Shown here piece after piece: positions 55,096-63,775 of a DNA stretch of 64,000 bases; the first letter of the stretch is position 1; each line of letters opens with the position of its first letter. The DNA is from DATAXP01 sp036272935 (GTDB lineage Bacteria > Planctomycetota > Planctomycetia > Pirellulales > PNKZ01). A program made the position numbers and the translations under genes. The notes under the pieces were generated by a model. It saw only the letters and a program-made list of their open reading frames with translations. It was not told the origin of the DNA and did not search any database. The DNA lies in NCBI GenBank assembly GCA_036272935.1, contig DATAXP010000125.1, positions 1 through 64,000 on the forward strand. The letters are read 5' to 3'.

Positions 55096-55917
55096 TCAGT
55101 CCATGCTTGACAGCCCGAGCACGCTGCGCAAAGCCGTCATGGCGATCTCGCCAAACTGCCGCGGCGGGACCACCCAAAGCTGCGGGTTCATCAGCTCGAC
55201 GCTGACCGCACCGCGGTAATCAATTTGTCGCAGCCGCTCGACGATCGGCTCCAAAGGAATGTCGCCGTCGCCCGGCAGGATGCGATCGGCATCGGTGGCC
55301 GCCTCGCGGGTCACCCCCGAGAGGTCGCAGAGCTGCACGTGGAACAGATTCGCGGCCGACAGATACGCCAGGTCTTCAGTCTTACTGGGGCCGGTGTAGA
55401 AATGGAACGCGTCGAGGCACAGGCCCAGCGACGACGATCCGCAATCGGCGACCAGCGCCGCGGCGGTCTGCAAGTTGTTGCCGAAGGCGGCTGAGGCCTG
55501 GAACTCCAGCGCGATCCGCACACCGTGCTCGCCGGCCTGCCGTGCCGCCTGGACCAACGACATCTGCGCCCGGTCGAGGTCTTGCTGAGCGAGCGGCCCC
55601 GCCAGGTCGCCGGCCACGACGAGCGTGGCGATTCCCAGCGAACGGCACAGTTCCAGCCGCCGGCCGAAATGGGCCCAGTGCTCGCGGCGTGCTTCGCCTT
55701 GGCTCACCAGCAGCCCGCCCTGGTAGCTCGCCACAGGCGCCACGACGCGGTGCTCGTCGAGCAGCCGGCGCACGTCGTCCGCCGCGTGCGTTTCGAGAAA
55801 CGTTTCGAGTTTGCCCAGCCACAGCTCGATCGCTGTGCACGCCCCCGCGGCATAGTCGGCCACGTCGGCCTCGAATGGCGAGTTCAGCGAACAAACCTGG
55901 CTTAGCGCGGGGATCAT
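55096..55917 (-). CDS. Sugar phosphate isomerase/epimerase (xylose isomerase-like TIM barrel)
   Basis: 273 residues. AP_endonuclease_2/xylose-isomerase-like barrel: AIELWLGKLETFL, LCRSLGIATLVVAGDLA, AGEHGVRIALEFQASAAFGNNLQTAAALVADCGSSSLGLCLDAFHFYTG, LFHVQLCDLSG and GDIPLEPIVERLRQIDYRGAVSVEL (conserved Glu, Asp and His metal ligands). Substrate unknown. Start at 55917 excludes seven residues that would come from the adjacent palindrome. Confidence 0.82.
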   Translation of the reverse strand: MIPALSQVCSLNSPFEADVADYAAGACTAIELWLGKLETFLETHAADDVRRLLDEHRVVAPVASYQGGLLVSQGEARREHWAHFGRRLELCRSLGIATLVVAGDLAGPLAQQDLDRAQMSLVQAARQAGEHGVRIALEFQASAAFGNNLQTAAALVADCGSSSLGLCLDAFHFYTGPSKTEDLAYLSAANLFHVQLCDLSGVTREAATDADRILPGDGDIPLEPIVERLRQIDYRGAVSVELMNPQLWVVPPRQFGEIAMTALRSVLGLSSMD

Positions 55918-55923
55918 CGGAAA

Positions 55924-56015
55924 GAACCAAAGATGCACACAGATGAACGCAGATCGGGAACAGACCGTGAGCTTTATCCGTGTTTATCCGTGTTCATCCG
56001 TGGTTGCTTTGGTTC
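55924..56015. repeat. Iterated-unit palindrome (CACGGATGAA type)
   Basis: Left arm GAACCAAAGATGCACACAGA, right arm ATCCGTGTTCATCCGTGGTT then GCTTTGGTTC; units about 9 nt with CCGTG. Between the isomerase-like and the membrane protein gene, both minus. Confidence 0.85.
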
Positions 56016-56033
56016 GGTGATGCCCTCGCCTGC

Positions 56034-56621
56034 TCACTTCGGCATGAATGCCAAGCCGATCGCGAGCGCGGCGGCGGCCAGCAGCACGCCCGCTGCGATC
56101 TTCAGCCACAGCGGCGTCGTGTACTTGATGTGCGGCGTCAGGCGAATGACCTCCTTGTACTCGTCCGAAAGCACTTGCTTTCCCTTGGCGCTGAACACCA
56201 GGTACAGAATATAAGCATTGACCAGCGTGCCCACGGGGAAGTTGATCAACCCAAATCCAGAAAGGATTCCAACGGGAATGCGTCCACGGCGATCGAGTTT
56301 GCGCAGCCAGCCGGCGCCCGGAACAGCTAACGCCACAGAACCGATGAGCACCACCAGGATTCCTATTGCCCGGCCGAGCGTTTCCGCGTTGTTATCGGAT
56401 TCGTTCGAGAAGATAGCGACAGTCACACCGATCGCGGCGAGCACGCAAAAAATAGATCCCAGGTAGTACAGCCACGCGATCGATTTCACCGACGTCTCAT
56501 GCTTCAGCAACTGGCGGCGGATGCGCTCGGCTTCCGCATCGGCGCCGGCTCCCGGTGGAACGACGACTTGCGAACGAGCGTCGGCTTGCGGCGCGGCAAA
56601 TGGGTTTGGCGACGTGTCCAC
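56034..56621 (-). CDS. Conserved multi-TM protein with NPFA-type N-terminus
   Basis: 195 residues, starting at a GTG with GGGGAGG 7-8 nt upstream (an ATG at 56660 is the alternative). TSPNPFAAPQAD is a short N-terminal motif common in planctomycete membrane proteins. Three to four TM segments (YYLGSIFCVLAAIGVTVAIF, IGILVVLIGSVALAVPG, LINFPVGTLVNAYILYLVFS, IAAGVLLAAAALAIGLAF). Function unknown. Confidence 0.65.
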   Translation of the reverse strand: MDTSPNPFAAPQADARSQVVVPPGAGADAEAERIRRQLLKHETSVKSIAWLYYLGSIFCVLAAIGVTVAIFSNESDNNAETLGRAIGILVVLIGSVALAVPGAGWLRKLDRRGRIPVGILSGFGLINFPVGTLVNAYILYLVFSAKGKQVLSDEYKEVIRLTPHIKYTTPLWLKIAAGVLLAAAALAIGLAFMPK

Positions 56622-56724
56622 GGCGACATCCTCCCCGAAGAACCGTAGTGAGTCCGACACGACTCTAATCGAGGCCCGACAGCTTGGAAAGCGCGCCGAT
56701 TCCCCAGGGCCGGGATCGGCGGAG

Positions 56725-56792
56725 AATGCAGAAGTCAGAAGTATGAATGCAGAAGTACCTCATTCTGACTGCTGACTTCTGACTTCTGCGTT
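56725..56792. repeat. Iterated-unit palindrome (GCAGAAGTC type) overlapping the glyS 3' end
   Basis: Left arm AATGCAGAAGTCAGAAGT with AATGCAGAAGTA repeats, right arm CTGACTTCTGACTTCTGCGT; units of 7-9 nt. It overlaps the last codons of glyS. Confidence 0.85.
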
Positions 56793-58244
56793 CAGAAGCT
56801 CTTCGAGCACGGCCACGCACTCGTCCTTGTGCACGCGCCATTGCTTGAGCGTGTCGCGGTCGCGGACTGTTACCGTGCCGTCGGCCAGCGTTTGGCCGTC
56901 GACCGTGATGCAGTACGGCGTGCCGATCTCGTCCTGGCGACGATACCGCCGGCCCACCGCTCCCTTTTCGTCGTAGTAGACGTTCCAGTGCTTCTTCAGC
57001 GCGCGGTAAATCTCCTGGGCCACCTCCGGCATGCCGTCCTTCTTCACCAGCGGGAACACGGCCGCCTTGATCGGGGCGATCCGCGGATGCAGCCGCATCA
57101 CCACACGCGATTGCGGCTTGCCGTTCTCGTCGGGGGCTTCGTCCTCGTAGTACGCCTCGCACAAAAAGGCGAGCGTCGCCCGGTCGGCCCCGGCGCTGGG
57201 CTCGATGACGTGCGGCACGTAGCGCTGCTTGGTCATGTCGTCGAAGTAGCTCAGGTCTTTGCCGCTGCCACGGTGACGCGGCGTCTTGCCGTCGGCCAGC
57301 ATCTCGACGACCAGCTCGTTGTCCTTGCGCACCAGCTTGCCCTCCATGTGGCTGCGCAGATCGAAATCGCCGCGATGCGCGATCCCTTCCAACTCGCCGA
57401 ATTCGCCGGCTTCGAGAAATGGAAAGGCGTACTCGATGTCGGCCGTGCCGCAGGAATAATGGCTCAATTCATCCTTTTCGTGGTCGCGTAGTCGCAGCCG
57501 ATCGCCAGCCAATCCCAGCTCCGTGTACCAGCGGTACCGCCGATCGCGCCAATACTTGTACCATTGCGGTGAGCTATCGGGCTGGCAGAAGAACTCGATC
57601 TCCATCTGCTCGAACTCGCGCGAGCGGAACGTGAAGTTCCGCGGCGTGATCTCGTTGCGAAAGCTCTTGCCCATCTGCGCGATGCCGAAGGGAATCTTCA
57701 CCCGCGAGCTGTCGACCACGTTCTTGAAGTTGACGAAGATGCCCTGCGCGGTCTCGGGACGGAGATAAGCACGCCCCTCCTCCCCGGCTAGCGCCCCGAC
57801 GGTCGTCGGAAACATCAGGTTGAAGTCGCGCGGCTCGGTGAGGTTGCACTTGTCGAACTCGCCGGGGTGCTTGCTCGGTTTCAGCGGACACTCGCTGCTC
57901 TTCAAATGATCGATCCGCCAGCGTCCTTTGCACCCCTCGGTGCGGCAATCGACCATCTTGTCGACGAACAGATCGTAATGCCCCGAGCACTTCCAGACTT
58001 GCGGGTGCATGATGATCGTGCTGTCGAGGCCGACCATCTCGTAGGCTTCGGGCGCGCCGGCAGGGGCGGCCAGGTCGTCGTGCCCCGTGACCATGTCGCG
58101 CCACCAGGCTTCCTTGATGTTCCGCTTCAGCTCGACCCCCAGCGGACCGTAGTCCCAGAAGCCGTTGAGGCCGCCGTAGATTTCGCTCGACTGAAACAGA
58201 AAGCCTCGCCGCTTGCACAGCGAGACCAGTTTTTCCATGTCCAT
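56760..58244 (-). CDS. glyS: Glycyl-tRNA synthetase (homodimeric type)
   Basis: 494 residues. Class II synthetase: VSLCKRRGFLFQSSEIYGGLNGFWDYGPLGVELKRN, motif 2 FGIAQMGKSFRNEITPRNFTFRSREFEQMEIEFF, zinc-type insertion CRTEGCKGRWRIDHLKSSECP, and motif 3 DRATLAFLCEAYYEDE. Charges tRNA-Gly. The end is unusual: the last ten residues (NAEVRSQQSE) are encoded by an intergenic palindrome, so the native tail has been replaced or extended. Start MDMEKL has AAAAGG upstream. Confidence 0.96.
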   Translation of the reverse strand: MDMEKLVSLCKRRGFLFQSSEIYGGLNGFWDYGPLGVELKRNIKEAWWRDMVTGHDDLAAPAGAPEAYEMVGLDSTIIMHPQVWKCSGHYDLFVDKMVDCRTEGCKGRWRIDHLKSSECPLKPSKHPGEFDKCNLTEPRDFNLMFPTTVGALAGEEGRAYLRPETAQGIFVNFKNVVDSSRVKIPFGIAQMGKSFRNEITPRNFTFRSREFEQMEIEFFCQPDSSPQWYKYWRDRRYRWYTELGLAGDRLRLRDHEKDELSHYSCGTADIEYAFPFLEAGEFGELEGIAHRGDFDLRSHMEGKLVRKDNELVVEMLADGKTPRHRGSGKDLSYFDDMTKQRYVPHVIEPSAGADRATLAFLCEAYYEDEAPDENGKPQSRVVMRLHPRIAPIKAAVFPLVKKDGMPEVAQEIYRALKKHWNVYYDEKGAVGRRYRRQDEIGTPYCITVDGQTLADGTVTVRDRDTLKQWRVHKDECVAVLEELLNAEVRSQQSE

Positions 58245-58302
58245 GAGAAAAGGGGATGGGGGCTAGGGGCTGAGGACTCGACGACGAGTGCGGTTTAGCA
58301 GA

Positions 58303-59028
58303 TCACGCCCGAATCGTCCATGCCCTCACGTCCAGCTGCGGCGCTAGGGAGATTGTGTCGAGCCGGGCGGCGGTGGCAATGTCGTGCTCGAAACCTTCGG
58401 CCATCAGATTGCGGCCGCCTTGGCTGTCGTGCAGGGCAGCGACCAGGCCTTGGCGCTCGGCAGAATGCCAGGCGTCGAGCGCCAGCGCCGTTTCATCGTT
58501 CCACTGCCAGCCGCTGCGGTCGCCCACCAGCGGTGCTGCGATCGCCCCGGCGGTGAGCACATCTTCGCGCGAAATTTCGCCGCGCGTGCCGGCGCAGACG
58601 ATATGAATGTTTGCCTCGCCACGCAGCGCCTCGGCCACCGCGGCGCGGTTGACCAGCGATCCCAGCAACACATGCTTCGCGCCGCGGCAGCGCATCATCG
58701 CCCGGGTGCCGTTCGTGGTGGTGAACACGATCGTGCGTCCACCGACTGCCGCCGGTGTGTACTCGGTGGGCGAATTGCCCAGGTCGAAGCCTTCGATCCG
58801 CACGCCTTGGCGCTCGCCGCCGAGCAATGCTTCGCCCTTGCCAAACGCGGCGGCCCGCTGGCGTGCCTCGTCGACCTCCAAGCACGGAATCACCTCGCGT
58901 GCCCCGGCAGCCAAGGCATACGCGATGGTCGTCGTGGCCCGCAGGCAGTCGATCACCACGACGGTTGCCCCGGCCAGCGCGCCGTCGGCGACCAGATCGG
59001 GAAGCAGGTGGACGCGGATCGAAGTCAT
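58303..59028 (-). CDS. comB: 2-phosphosulfolactate phosphatase (ComB family)
   Basis: 241 residues. VVVIDCLRATTTIAYALAAGAREVIPCLEVDEA, GERQGVRIEGFDLGNSPTEY, and TIVFTTTNGTRAM are the ComB signatures, with Mg-binding Asp and Thr residues. In archaea it makes sulfolactate for coenzyme M; in bacteria that lack coenzyme M its role is uncertain. Directly followed by the RND permease gene (12 nt). Confidence 0.88.
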   Translation of the reverse strand: MTSIRVHLLPDLVADGALAGATVVVIDCLRATTTIAYALAAGAREVIPCLEVDEARQRAAAFGKGEALLGGERQGVRIEGFDLGNSPTEYTPAAVGGRTIVFTTTNGTRAMMRCRGAKHVLLGSLVNRAAVAEALRGEANIHIVCAGTRGEISREDVLTAGAIAAPLVGDRSGWQWNDETALALDAWHSAERQGLVAALHDSQGGRNLMAEGFEHDIATAARLDTISLAPQLDVRAWTIRA

Positions 59029-59040
59029 GCCAGCGCTCCG

Positions 59041-62000
59041 CTACGCGTCGCGGCTAACCGATGCGGCTGGCTCGGGTACATAGTGGGGGCCGGTGGGTTC
59101 GCTGGCCACGCTCTCGCGGCGTCGCGGAGCGCGTGCCGCACTTAGCGTGCGTCCCACAGCATACATTGCCCCGCGGCGAACGAAACCCAGGCTGATCGCA
59201 TCGAGCCCGATCGCCCCCAGCCGCGGAACGAGGCCGCTGGTCAGCAGCCGCCGCTCGGCCACGGCGTCGATCACAAAGAAGAACACCGGCGTGAGGAAGA
59301 TGCCGAACAGCGTCACGCCCAGCATGCCGCTGAACACGGCGGTCCCCAGCACGCGGCGCATCTCGGCCCCGGCACCGTGCGCCACCAGCAGCGGCACCAC
59401 GCCGAGGATGAAGGCAAAGCTGGTCATCAGGATCGGCCGCAGGCGCAGGGCGCACGCCTGGAGCGTTGCCTGCCGGCGATCGACTCCCGCTTCGCGACGG
59501 TACTTGGCGAACTCGACGATCAGAATGGCGTTCTTGCTCGCCAGGCCGATAAGCACTACGAAGCCGATCTGCGTGAACACGTTGATGTCCATGCTCTTGA
59601 GCCACACGCCGGCAATGCTGGAGAGCACGCACATCGGCACCACCAGGATCACCGCCAGCGGCAGCGACCAACTTTCGTACAACGCCGCGAGCACCAGGAA
59701 CACGAACACGACCGAGAAACCGAACACCGTCATGCCGGTGCTGACGCTGATGCGCTCGATGTACGTGATCTCGGTCCACTCGGCGGCCATGTTCTTCGGC
59801 AACTCTCGACGTGCCAGCGCCTCCATGATGTCGATCCCCTGGCCGGTGCTGACGCCATTGGCGACGCTCCCCTGCACGGCGGCCGCCGGGTACATGTTGT
59901 AGCGTGTGAGCACCAGTGGCGCACTCGTCGTGCGCACACTGGCCACGGTGCCCAGTGGCACCATCGTGCCGCGGTCGCTGCGCACCTTGAGCTTCCGCAC
60001 GTCTTCCACCTTGGCGCGAAACGCGGCGTCGGCCTGCACGATCACCTGCCAGGTGCGGCCGAAACGATTGAAATCGTTCACGTACCGCGAACCCAGGTAG
60101 CCTTGCAGCGTGCCGAACACGTCGCCGAGGCTGATGTGCTGCGTCATGCACGCTGCGCGGTCGACGTCGATGAACATCTGCGGCGAGTTGGCGTTGAACA
60201 CCGTGAACAGGCCGGTAAGCTCGGGCTGCTGGTTGCCTTGCTCGACCAGGTTGTCGGTCTGCCCTTGCAGCATCGCCAGGCCCACGTCGCCGCGGTCCTC
60301 GACCATCAGCTTGAACCCGCCGGCCCGGCCCAGGCCTTGCACCGCGGGGGGCGGGAACACGTTCACCAATCCTTCGGGCACCTCGGCGGCGTAACGGCGG
60401 CGCAGCTCGGCCAGGATCGCGTCGCCGTGCATCTCGGGCGATTGCCGATCGGCAAAATTCTTCAGGATGATGAACATCGAACCAAAGTTCGAGCCGTACG
60501 CACTCAGGATGAACGAGTTGCCAGCGATCGAGTTCACGTTCTTCACGCCCGGCGTCTCCATCGCGATCCGCTCGATGCGGGCCATGATGTCGCTCGTCCG
60601 CTCGGCAGCGGTCGCGTCGGGCAACTGCACGCTGGCAATAAAGTACCCCTTGTCGGTCGCGGGAATGAACCCGGTGGGCAATTGCAAGAAGCCCCAGTAG
60701 GTGAGCACCAGCAGCCCGCCGTACACCACCAGCACCAGCGCCGGCACGCGCAGCATGCGGCCGACCATCGCCGTGTACGCGGCGGTCGAGTGCCGGAAGC
60801 CCCAATTGAACATACGGAAGAACCAGCCCAACAGCATGTCGATCAGCCACGTGGCCGGATCGCGGCGCGCTCCGCGCGGCCGCAGCAGCAGCGCGGCCAG
60901 GGCCGGGCTGAGCGTGAGCGAATTGAACATCGAGATGATCGTCGACACGGCGATCGTGAGCGCGAACTGCCGGAAGAACTCGCCCACGATCCCCGAGATG
61001 AACGCGCACGGCAGGAACACCGCGCTGAGCACCAACCCCACGGCGATCACCGGTCCGGCAACCTCTTCCATCGCCTGGATCGCAGCCTCGCGCGCTTGCA
61101 TGCCGTGTTCGATGTGATGCTCGACCGCTTCGACCACCACGATCGCGTCGTCAACGACGATGCCGATCGCCAGTACCAGACCGAACAGCGTAAGATTGTT
61201 GATGCTGAATCCAACCACGGCCATCGCGGCAAACGTGCCGACGATCGCCACCGGCACGGCAATCAGCGGGATGATCGCTGCCCGCCAGCCTTGCAGAAAT
61301 ATCAGCACTACGATGGCCACCAGCAGGATCGCGTCGCGCAGAGCCTTGAACACCTCCCCGACGCTCTCGCGGATGAACGGCGTCGTGTCGTAGCCGATCG
61401 CGTATTCCATTCCTTCCGGAAAATCTTTCGACAGCTCGGCCATCGCCCCCTTCACCAGGTCGGCCGTCTCGAGCGAGTTGGCGTCGGCGAGGGTGAAGAT
61501 GGCGATACCCACGGTCGGCTTGGCGTCGAAGCGGTTGCTCACGTCCTCGCTGCGAGCGCCGAGCACCACGCGGCCAATGTCCTTGATCCGCGCGACCTGC
61601 CCCTCGTGCGTGGCCCGGACGATGATGTTCTCGAACTCCTCGGTGTCTACCAGCCGTCCGATGGTGGTGAGCGGAACCTGGATTGGCTGCCCCGCGTCGC
61701 CGGTGCTCTGGCCGACCTGGCCCGCGGCGACCGGCAGGTTCTGCTCACGGATGGCGGCCAGCACGTCGTTCACCGCCAGGTTGCGCACGGCGAGCTTGTC
61801 GGGATCGAGCCAGATGCGCATGCTGTAATCGCGCTGGCCGAACAGCAGCACCTCGCTGATGCCGGGCAAGCGGGACAGCTCATCCTTGATCCGCAGCGCA
61901 GCGTAGTTGCTCAGGTACAACTGGTCGTAGCGGCCGTCGGGACTGTGAAGGCTGACGGTCAGCAGAATCTCGGGCGAGCGCTTGCGCATGGTGATGCCGG

Positions 62001-62376
62001 TGGCACGCACCACATCGGGCAACAGCGGCATCGCCAGGTTCACGCGATTCTGCACCAGCACCTGGGCCACGTTCAGGTCGACGCCCGGCTCGAACGTGAC
62101 GGTCAGCGTGTACGAGCCGTCGCTGGTGCTCTGGCTCGACATGTACATCATCCGCTCGACGCCGTTGACGAACTGCTCGATCGGAGCGGCGACGCTGGTG
62201 GCGACCACCGTGGCGCTGGCGCCAGGATAATTGCAGTCGATCTGCACCGTCGGCGGGGTGACGGCTGGATACTGCGCGATCGGCAGCGTGAACACGGCAA
62301 TGCCGCCGGCCAACGTGATCACGATCGACAGCACGCTGGCGAAGATCGGCCGATCGATGAAGAAACGCGAGAACAT
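59041..62376 (-). CDS. RND efflux permease (HAE1 family, AcrB/MexB-like)
   Basis: 1111 residues with 12 TM segments in two repeats (after FSRFFIDRPIFASVLSIVITLAGGIAVFTLP). GIVVDDAIVVVEAVEHH is the TM4 charged pair Asp-Asp motif, and a matching QIGFVVLIGLASKNAILIVEFAKYRREAG lies in the second half. Proton-driven inner-membrane pump of a tripartite multidrug system. C-terminal 70 residues are extended beyond typical AcrB. Start at 62376 follows GGTGG. Confidence 0.94.
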   Translation of the reverse strand: MFSRFFIDRPIFASVLSIVITLAGGIAVFTLPIAQYPAVTPPTVQIDCNYPGASATVVATSVAAPIEQFVNGVERMMYMSSQSTSDGSYTLTVTFEPGVDLNVAQVLVQNRVNLAMPLLPDVVRATGITMRKRSPEILLTVSLHSPDGRYDQLYLSNYAALRIKDELSRLPGISEVLLFGQRDYSMRIWLDPDKLAVRNLAVNDVLAAIREQNLPVAAGQVGQSTGDAGQPIQVPLTTIGRLVDTEEFENIIVRATHEGQVARIKDIGRVVLGARSEDVSNRFDAKPTVGIAIFTLADANSLETADLVKGAMAELSKDFPEGMEYAIGYDTTPFIRESVGEVFKALRDAILLVAIVVLIFLQGWRAAIIPLIAVPVAIVGTFAAMAVVGFSINNLTLFGLVLAIGIVVDDAIVVVEAVEHHIEHGMQAREAAIQAMEEVAGPVIAVGLVLSAVFLPCAFISGIVGEFFRQFALTIAVSTIISMFNSLTLSPALAALLLRPRGARRDPATWLIDMLLGWFFRMFNWGFRHSTAAYTAMVGRMLRVPALVLVVYGGLLVLTYWGFLQLPTGFIPATDKGYFIASVQLPDATAAERTSDIMARIERIAMETPGVKNVNSIAGNSFILSAYGSNFGSMFIILKNFADRQSPEMHGDAILAELRRRYAAEVPEGLVNVFPPPAVQGLGRAGGFKLMVEDRGDVGLAMLQGQTDNLVEQGNQQPELTGLFTVFNANSPQMFIDVDRAACMTQHISLGDVFGTLQGYLGSRYVNDFNRFGRTWQVIVQADAAFRAKVEDVRKLKVRSDRGTMVPLGTVASVRTTSAPLVLTRYNMYPAAAVQGSVANGVSTGQGIDIMEALARRELPKNMAAEWTEITYIERISVSTGMTVFGFSVVFVFLVLAALYESWSLPLAVILVVPMCVLSSIAGVWLKSMDINVFTQIGFVVLIGLASKNAILIVEFAKYRREAGVDRRQATLQACALRLRPILMTSFAFILGVVPLLVAHGAGAEMRRVLGTAVFSGMLGVTLFGIFLTPVFFFVIDAVAERRLLTSGLVPRLGAIGLDAISLGFVRRGAMYAVGRTLSAARAPRRRESVASEPTGPHYVPEPAASVSRDA

Positions 62377-62387
62377 GAACAACCACC

Positions 62388-62450
62388 GTTTAGCCGGTCG
62401 CCGCGGCGACCGCGTTTGCAACACGCGGCGACCAAGGTCGCCGGCTAAAC
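62388..62450. repeat. Family-A inverted pair (copies 11 and 12)
   Basis: Plus copy 62388-62417: arms CGGTCGCC/GGCGACCG, loop GC (identical arms to copy 1). Minus copy 62421-62450: arms CGGCGACC/GGTCGCCG, loop TT. Tail-to-tail, 3 nt apart, between the adaptor and permease genes (both minus), as in 42856-42919. Confidence 0.92.
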
Positions 62451-62469
62451 GCAAATGGGACGCATTGGT

Positions 62470-63648
62470 TCATTGCCGCGCGATCGCCAGGTCGCTTTTC
62501 TCGGCCAGCTTCGGCACCACCTTCACTCCCGGCCGCACGCGCTGCAAGCCGGTCACCACGATCCGTTCGCCCGGTTTCAGCCCCGATTCAATCACCCGCC
62601 GCCCGGCGATGAGGAACCCGGTCTTCACGCGGCGGTACACGATCTCGTCGTTCTCGTTCACCACGTACACAAACCGCTGTCCCTGGTCGGTGCCCAGCGC
62701 TTCCTCGCGCACCAGCAGCGATTGCTTCGCCGCGCCGATCGGCACGCGCAGCCGCAAGAACAATCCCGGCGACAAGAGCTGATTGGCATTGGCGATCACC
62801 GCCCGCACGCGCAACGTGCCGGTGGTCGCCTCGACCTGGTTGTCGAAGAAGTCGATGTAGCCGGTGATGTTGAACTCGTCCTCGTCGGCCAGGGCCAGAT
62901 GCACGTTCATCCGCGCTTGGTCGGTCGAGGGGATCACGCCGTCGATCATCAGCCGCCGCAGCCGCAGCACGGTGCGCTCGTCGAAGTCGAAGTAGGCGTA
63001 CATCGGATCGACGCTCACGATCACCGCCAGCGGCGTATCGTCGGCCTGCACCAAGTTGCCGGGATCGACGAGCCGGCGGCTAATGCGCCCTTTGATCGGC
63101 GAGCTGATGGTCGTGAAGCTGAGGTTGAGCTTCGCGGTGTCGAGGCTCGCCTTCGCGGCGTCGAGCGCGGCCTTTGCCTCCTCGCGATCGAAGTGGGCCA
63201 CGTCGAGGCCTTCTTCGGTCACCGAGCCGGTGGGGATCAGCCGGCGGGAACGGTCCTCGATCCGGGCACAGCGCTCGAGCCGCGCTTCGGCCTGCTCGAC
63301 CGCGGCGCTCGTCCGCTCGACTTCGGTACGGTAGGGCCGGGGATCGATCTCGAACAGCGGCGCCGCGGCCGCGACGTCGACACCATCTTTGAAAAACACC
63401 CGATCGAGGTAGCCGCTCACCCGGGCGCGAATCTCGATGGTGTGGATCGCCATCGTGCGACCGGTGAATTCTTCGAACTCAGTGACGGTATCTTCGGTCG
63501 GATAGGCGACGAGCACCTCGGGTGGCTTGGGCGCGACGATCTTGGCTTCGGGGCGTTTGCAGCCGCCAATACCGAGGCTGATTGCCGCCAGGCAAGCAGC
63601 AGTCAGCAACCAATCCGATACGACACGCAAGCGCGGCATGCGACGCAT
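62470..63648 (-). CDS. RND efflux periplasmic adaptor (HlyD/MFP family)
   Basis: 392 residues. Lipoprotein signal (LAAISLGIGGCKRP: lipobox GIGGC). Beta-barrel and hairpin parts: YLDRVFFKDGVDVAAAAPLFEIDPRPY, LERCARIEDRSRRL (coiled-coil hairpin), LNLSFTTISSPIKGRISRRLVDPGNLVQADDTPL and PIGAAKQSLLVREEALGTDQGQRFVYVV. Bridges the permease to an outer membrane channel, which is not in this window. First gene of the operon; the TetR operator lies upstream. Confidence 0.93.
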   Translation of the reverse strand: MRRMPRLRVVSDWLLTAACLAAISLGIGGCKRPEAKIVAPKPPEVLVAYPTEDTVTEFEEFTGRTMAIHTIEIRARVSGYLDRVFFKDGVDVAAAAPLFEIDPRPYRTEVERTSAAVEQAEARLERCARIEDRSRRLIPTGSVTEEGLDVAHFDREEAKAALDAAKASLDTAKLNLSFTTISSPIKGRISRRLVDPGNLVQADDTPLAVIVSVDPMYAYFDFDERTVLRLRRLMIDGVIPSTDQARMNVHLALADEDEFNITGYIDFFDNQVEATTGTLRVRAVIANANQLLSPGLFLRLRVPIGAAKQSLLVREEALGTDQGQRFVYVVNENDEIVYRRVKTGFLIAGRRVIESGLKPGERIVVTGLQRVRPGVKVVPKLAEKSDLAIARQ

Positions 63649-63680
63649 GGGAGGCAGGGGAAAACACAGGCGGGAAAGCT

Positions 63681-63698
63681 TGACTGACTGGTCAGTCA
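63681..63698. promoter_or_regulatory. Operator of the TetR/AcrR-type repressor
   Basis: Palindrome TGACTGACTGGTCAGTCA (8+2+8) in the 127-nt region between the divergent TetR and adaptor genes. Similar TGACTGAC sites serve TetR repressors of RND pumps. Confidence 0.75.
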
Positions 63699-63775
63699 GC
63701 GGTAACGATGCATCATTGTAGCCGTAACCCCCCGCGCTTCAAAGCCACCTTCTTGAAGGGGTTGGTACAGCGGAA

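Noticed and set aside
59377..62448. 1023-residue open frame on the plus strand, antisense to the RND permease
   Set aside because: GC-rich codon third positions keep the opposite strand free of stops; the frame is His/Arg/Gln-rich without domains, and the permease on the other strand has all family motifs.
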